Origin: Theodoxus fluviatilis
Lineage: Eukaryota; Mollusca; Gastropoda; Cycloneritida; Neritidae
Length of the DNA: 43,334 nt
NCBI GenBank assembly: GCA_034096865.1
Contig: JAWQFJ010001207.1
Span: 15,001 to 58,334, forward strand
Direction of reading: 5' to 3'
The notes beneath the pieces are model-generated. The model did no database searches, was not told the DNA's origin, and worked only from the letters and a program-made list of their open reading frames with translations. Position 1 is the stretch's first letter. Each line of letters starts with the position of its first letter. Below, one piece after another: positions 43,221-43,334 of this stretch. The position numbers and the translations under genes are program-made.

Positions 43221-43244
43221 GTGCGAGGATTCCAACACGTGGTA

Positions 43245-43317
43245 CACCAAAAAAACGTAGATCTTTGTCTCTGTCATGCCTATTGTGGCAGTTCTTCACA
43301 CAGCAGGAGGTCGCCAT
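43245..43317 (-). CDS. THAP-domain first-exon candidate
   Basis: Reading leftward from 43317: MATSCCVKNCHNRHDRDKDL, then RFFGVPRV. This is the start of a THAP zinc finger (Cys-x3-Cys here as CVKNC, then the F.FP-like block); the second Cys-His pair and AVPTIF would be on another exon. THAP fingers are DNA-binding domains used by P-element/Kolobok transposases and host proteins. It overlaps the antisense of the + strand candidate's first intron. Confidence 0.4.
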
Positions 43318-43334
43318 TGTAGAAACAACAAACT

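Overview
This is a eukaryotic, animal-type window: interrupted genes with GT-AG introns of 0.6-5 kb, long microsatellites, and many decayed or 5'-truncated non-LTR retrotransposons, MITEs and a Tc1/mariner relic. The element mix and the single invertebrate-style GCK-III kinase suggest a lophotrochozoan, probably a gastropod mollusc. The taxon is inference; nothing in the sequence fixes it.

Two host genes can be read. (1) On the + strand, 7790-23127 holds the last ten coding exons of a germinal-centre kinase III (STK24/25/26 family). They join in one frame for 1221 nt (406 codons plus stop): the end of the kinase C-lobe, an acidic tail, a very long Pro/Gln/Ser linker, and the C-terminal helical domain that in this family pairs with CCM3/PDCD10. 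The rest of the kinase domain is not in the window. (2) On the - strand, 41679-33309 holds the last four coding exons (199 codons plus stop) of a charged, helix-rich protein I do not recognise.

Layout: 1-660 LINE endonuclease relic (-); 0.9-4.8 kb dinucleotide repeats, a possible isolated first exon with a CRE, a LINE RT scrap and a nested palindrome; 5.1-6.4 kb degenerate minisatellite; 6.9-7.4 kb LINE RT relic (-); 7.8-23.1 kb kinase exons, with one intron carrying a possible solo LTR, a 108-bp LINE scrap and a MITE nested inside another MITE; 23.1-28.3 kb 3' UTR and downstream DNA; 28.4-30.9 kb two minisatellites (15 bp and 26 bp); 31-33 kb AT-rich DNA with a long G run; 33.3-41.7 kb the unknown - strand gene, whose introns hold a (TGGA)n array, a (TAC)n array interrupted by a hairpin-rich insert and a mariner copy, three LINE 3' ends and a 49/52-bp minisatellite; 42.0-43.0 kb a 268-bp tandem duplication and another LINE scrap; 43.0-43.3 kb two oppositely oriented, interlocked first-exon candidates (a transposon-associated SWIM/YqaJ-like start and a THAP-like start).

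The most interesting host feature is the kinase linker. Six consecutive exons are all phase 0-0, so any combination could be skipped without shifting frame. The most informative mobile-element evidence is four 5'-truncated LINE insertions whose target-site duplications (10-15 bp) can be read directly. I found no CRISPR array, rRNA or tRNA, and I do not claim a new biological system; the linker architecture, the interlocked exon pair and the hairpin cluster are the best candidates for something undescribed.
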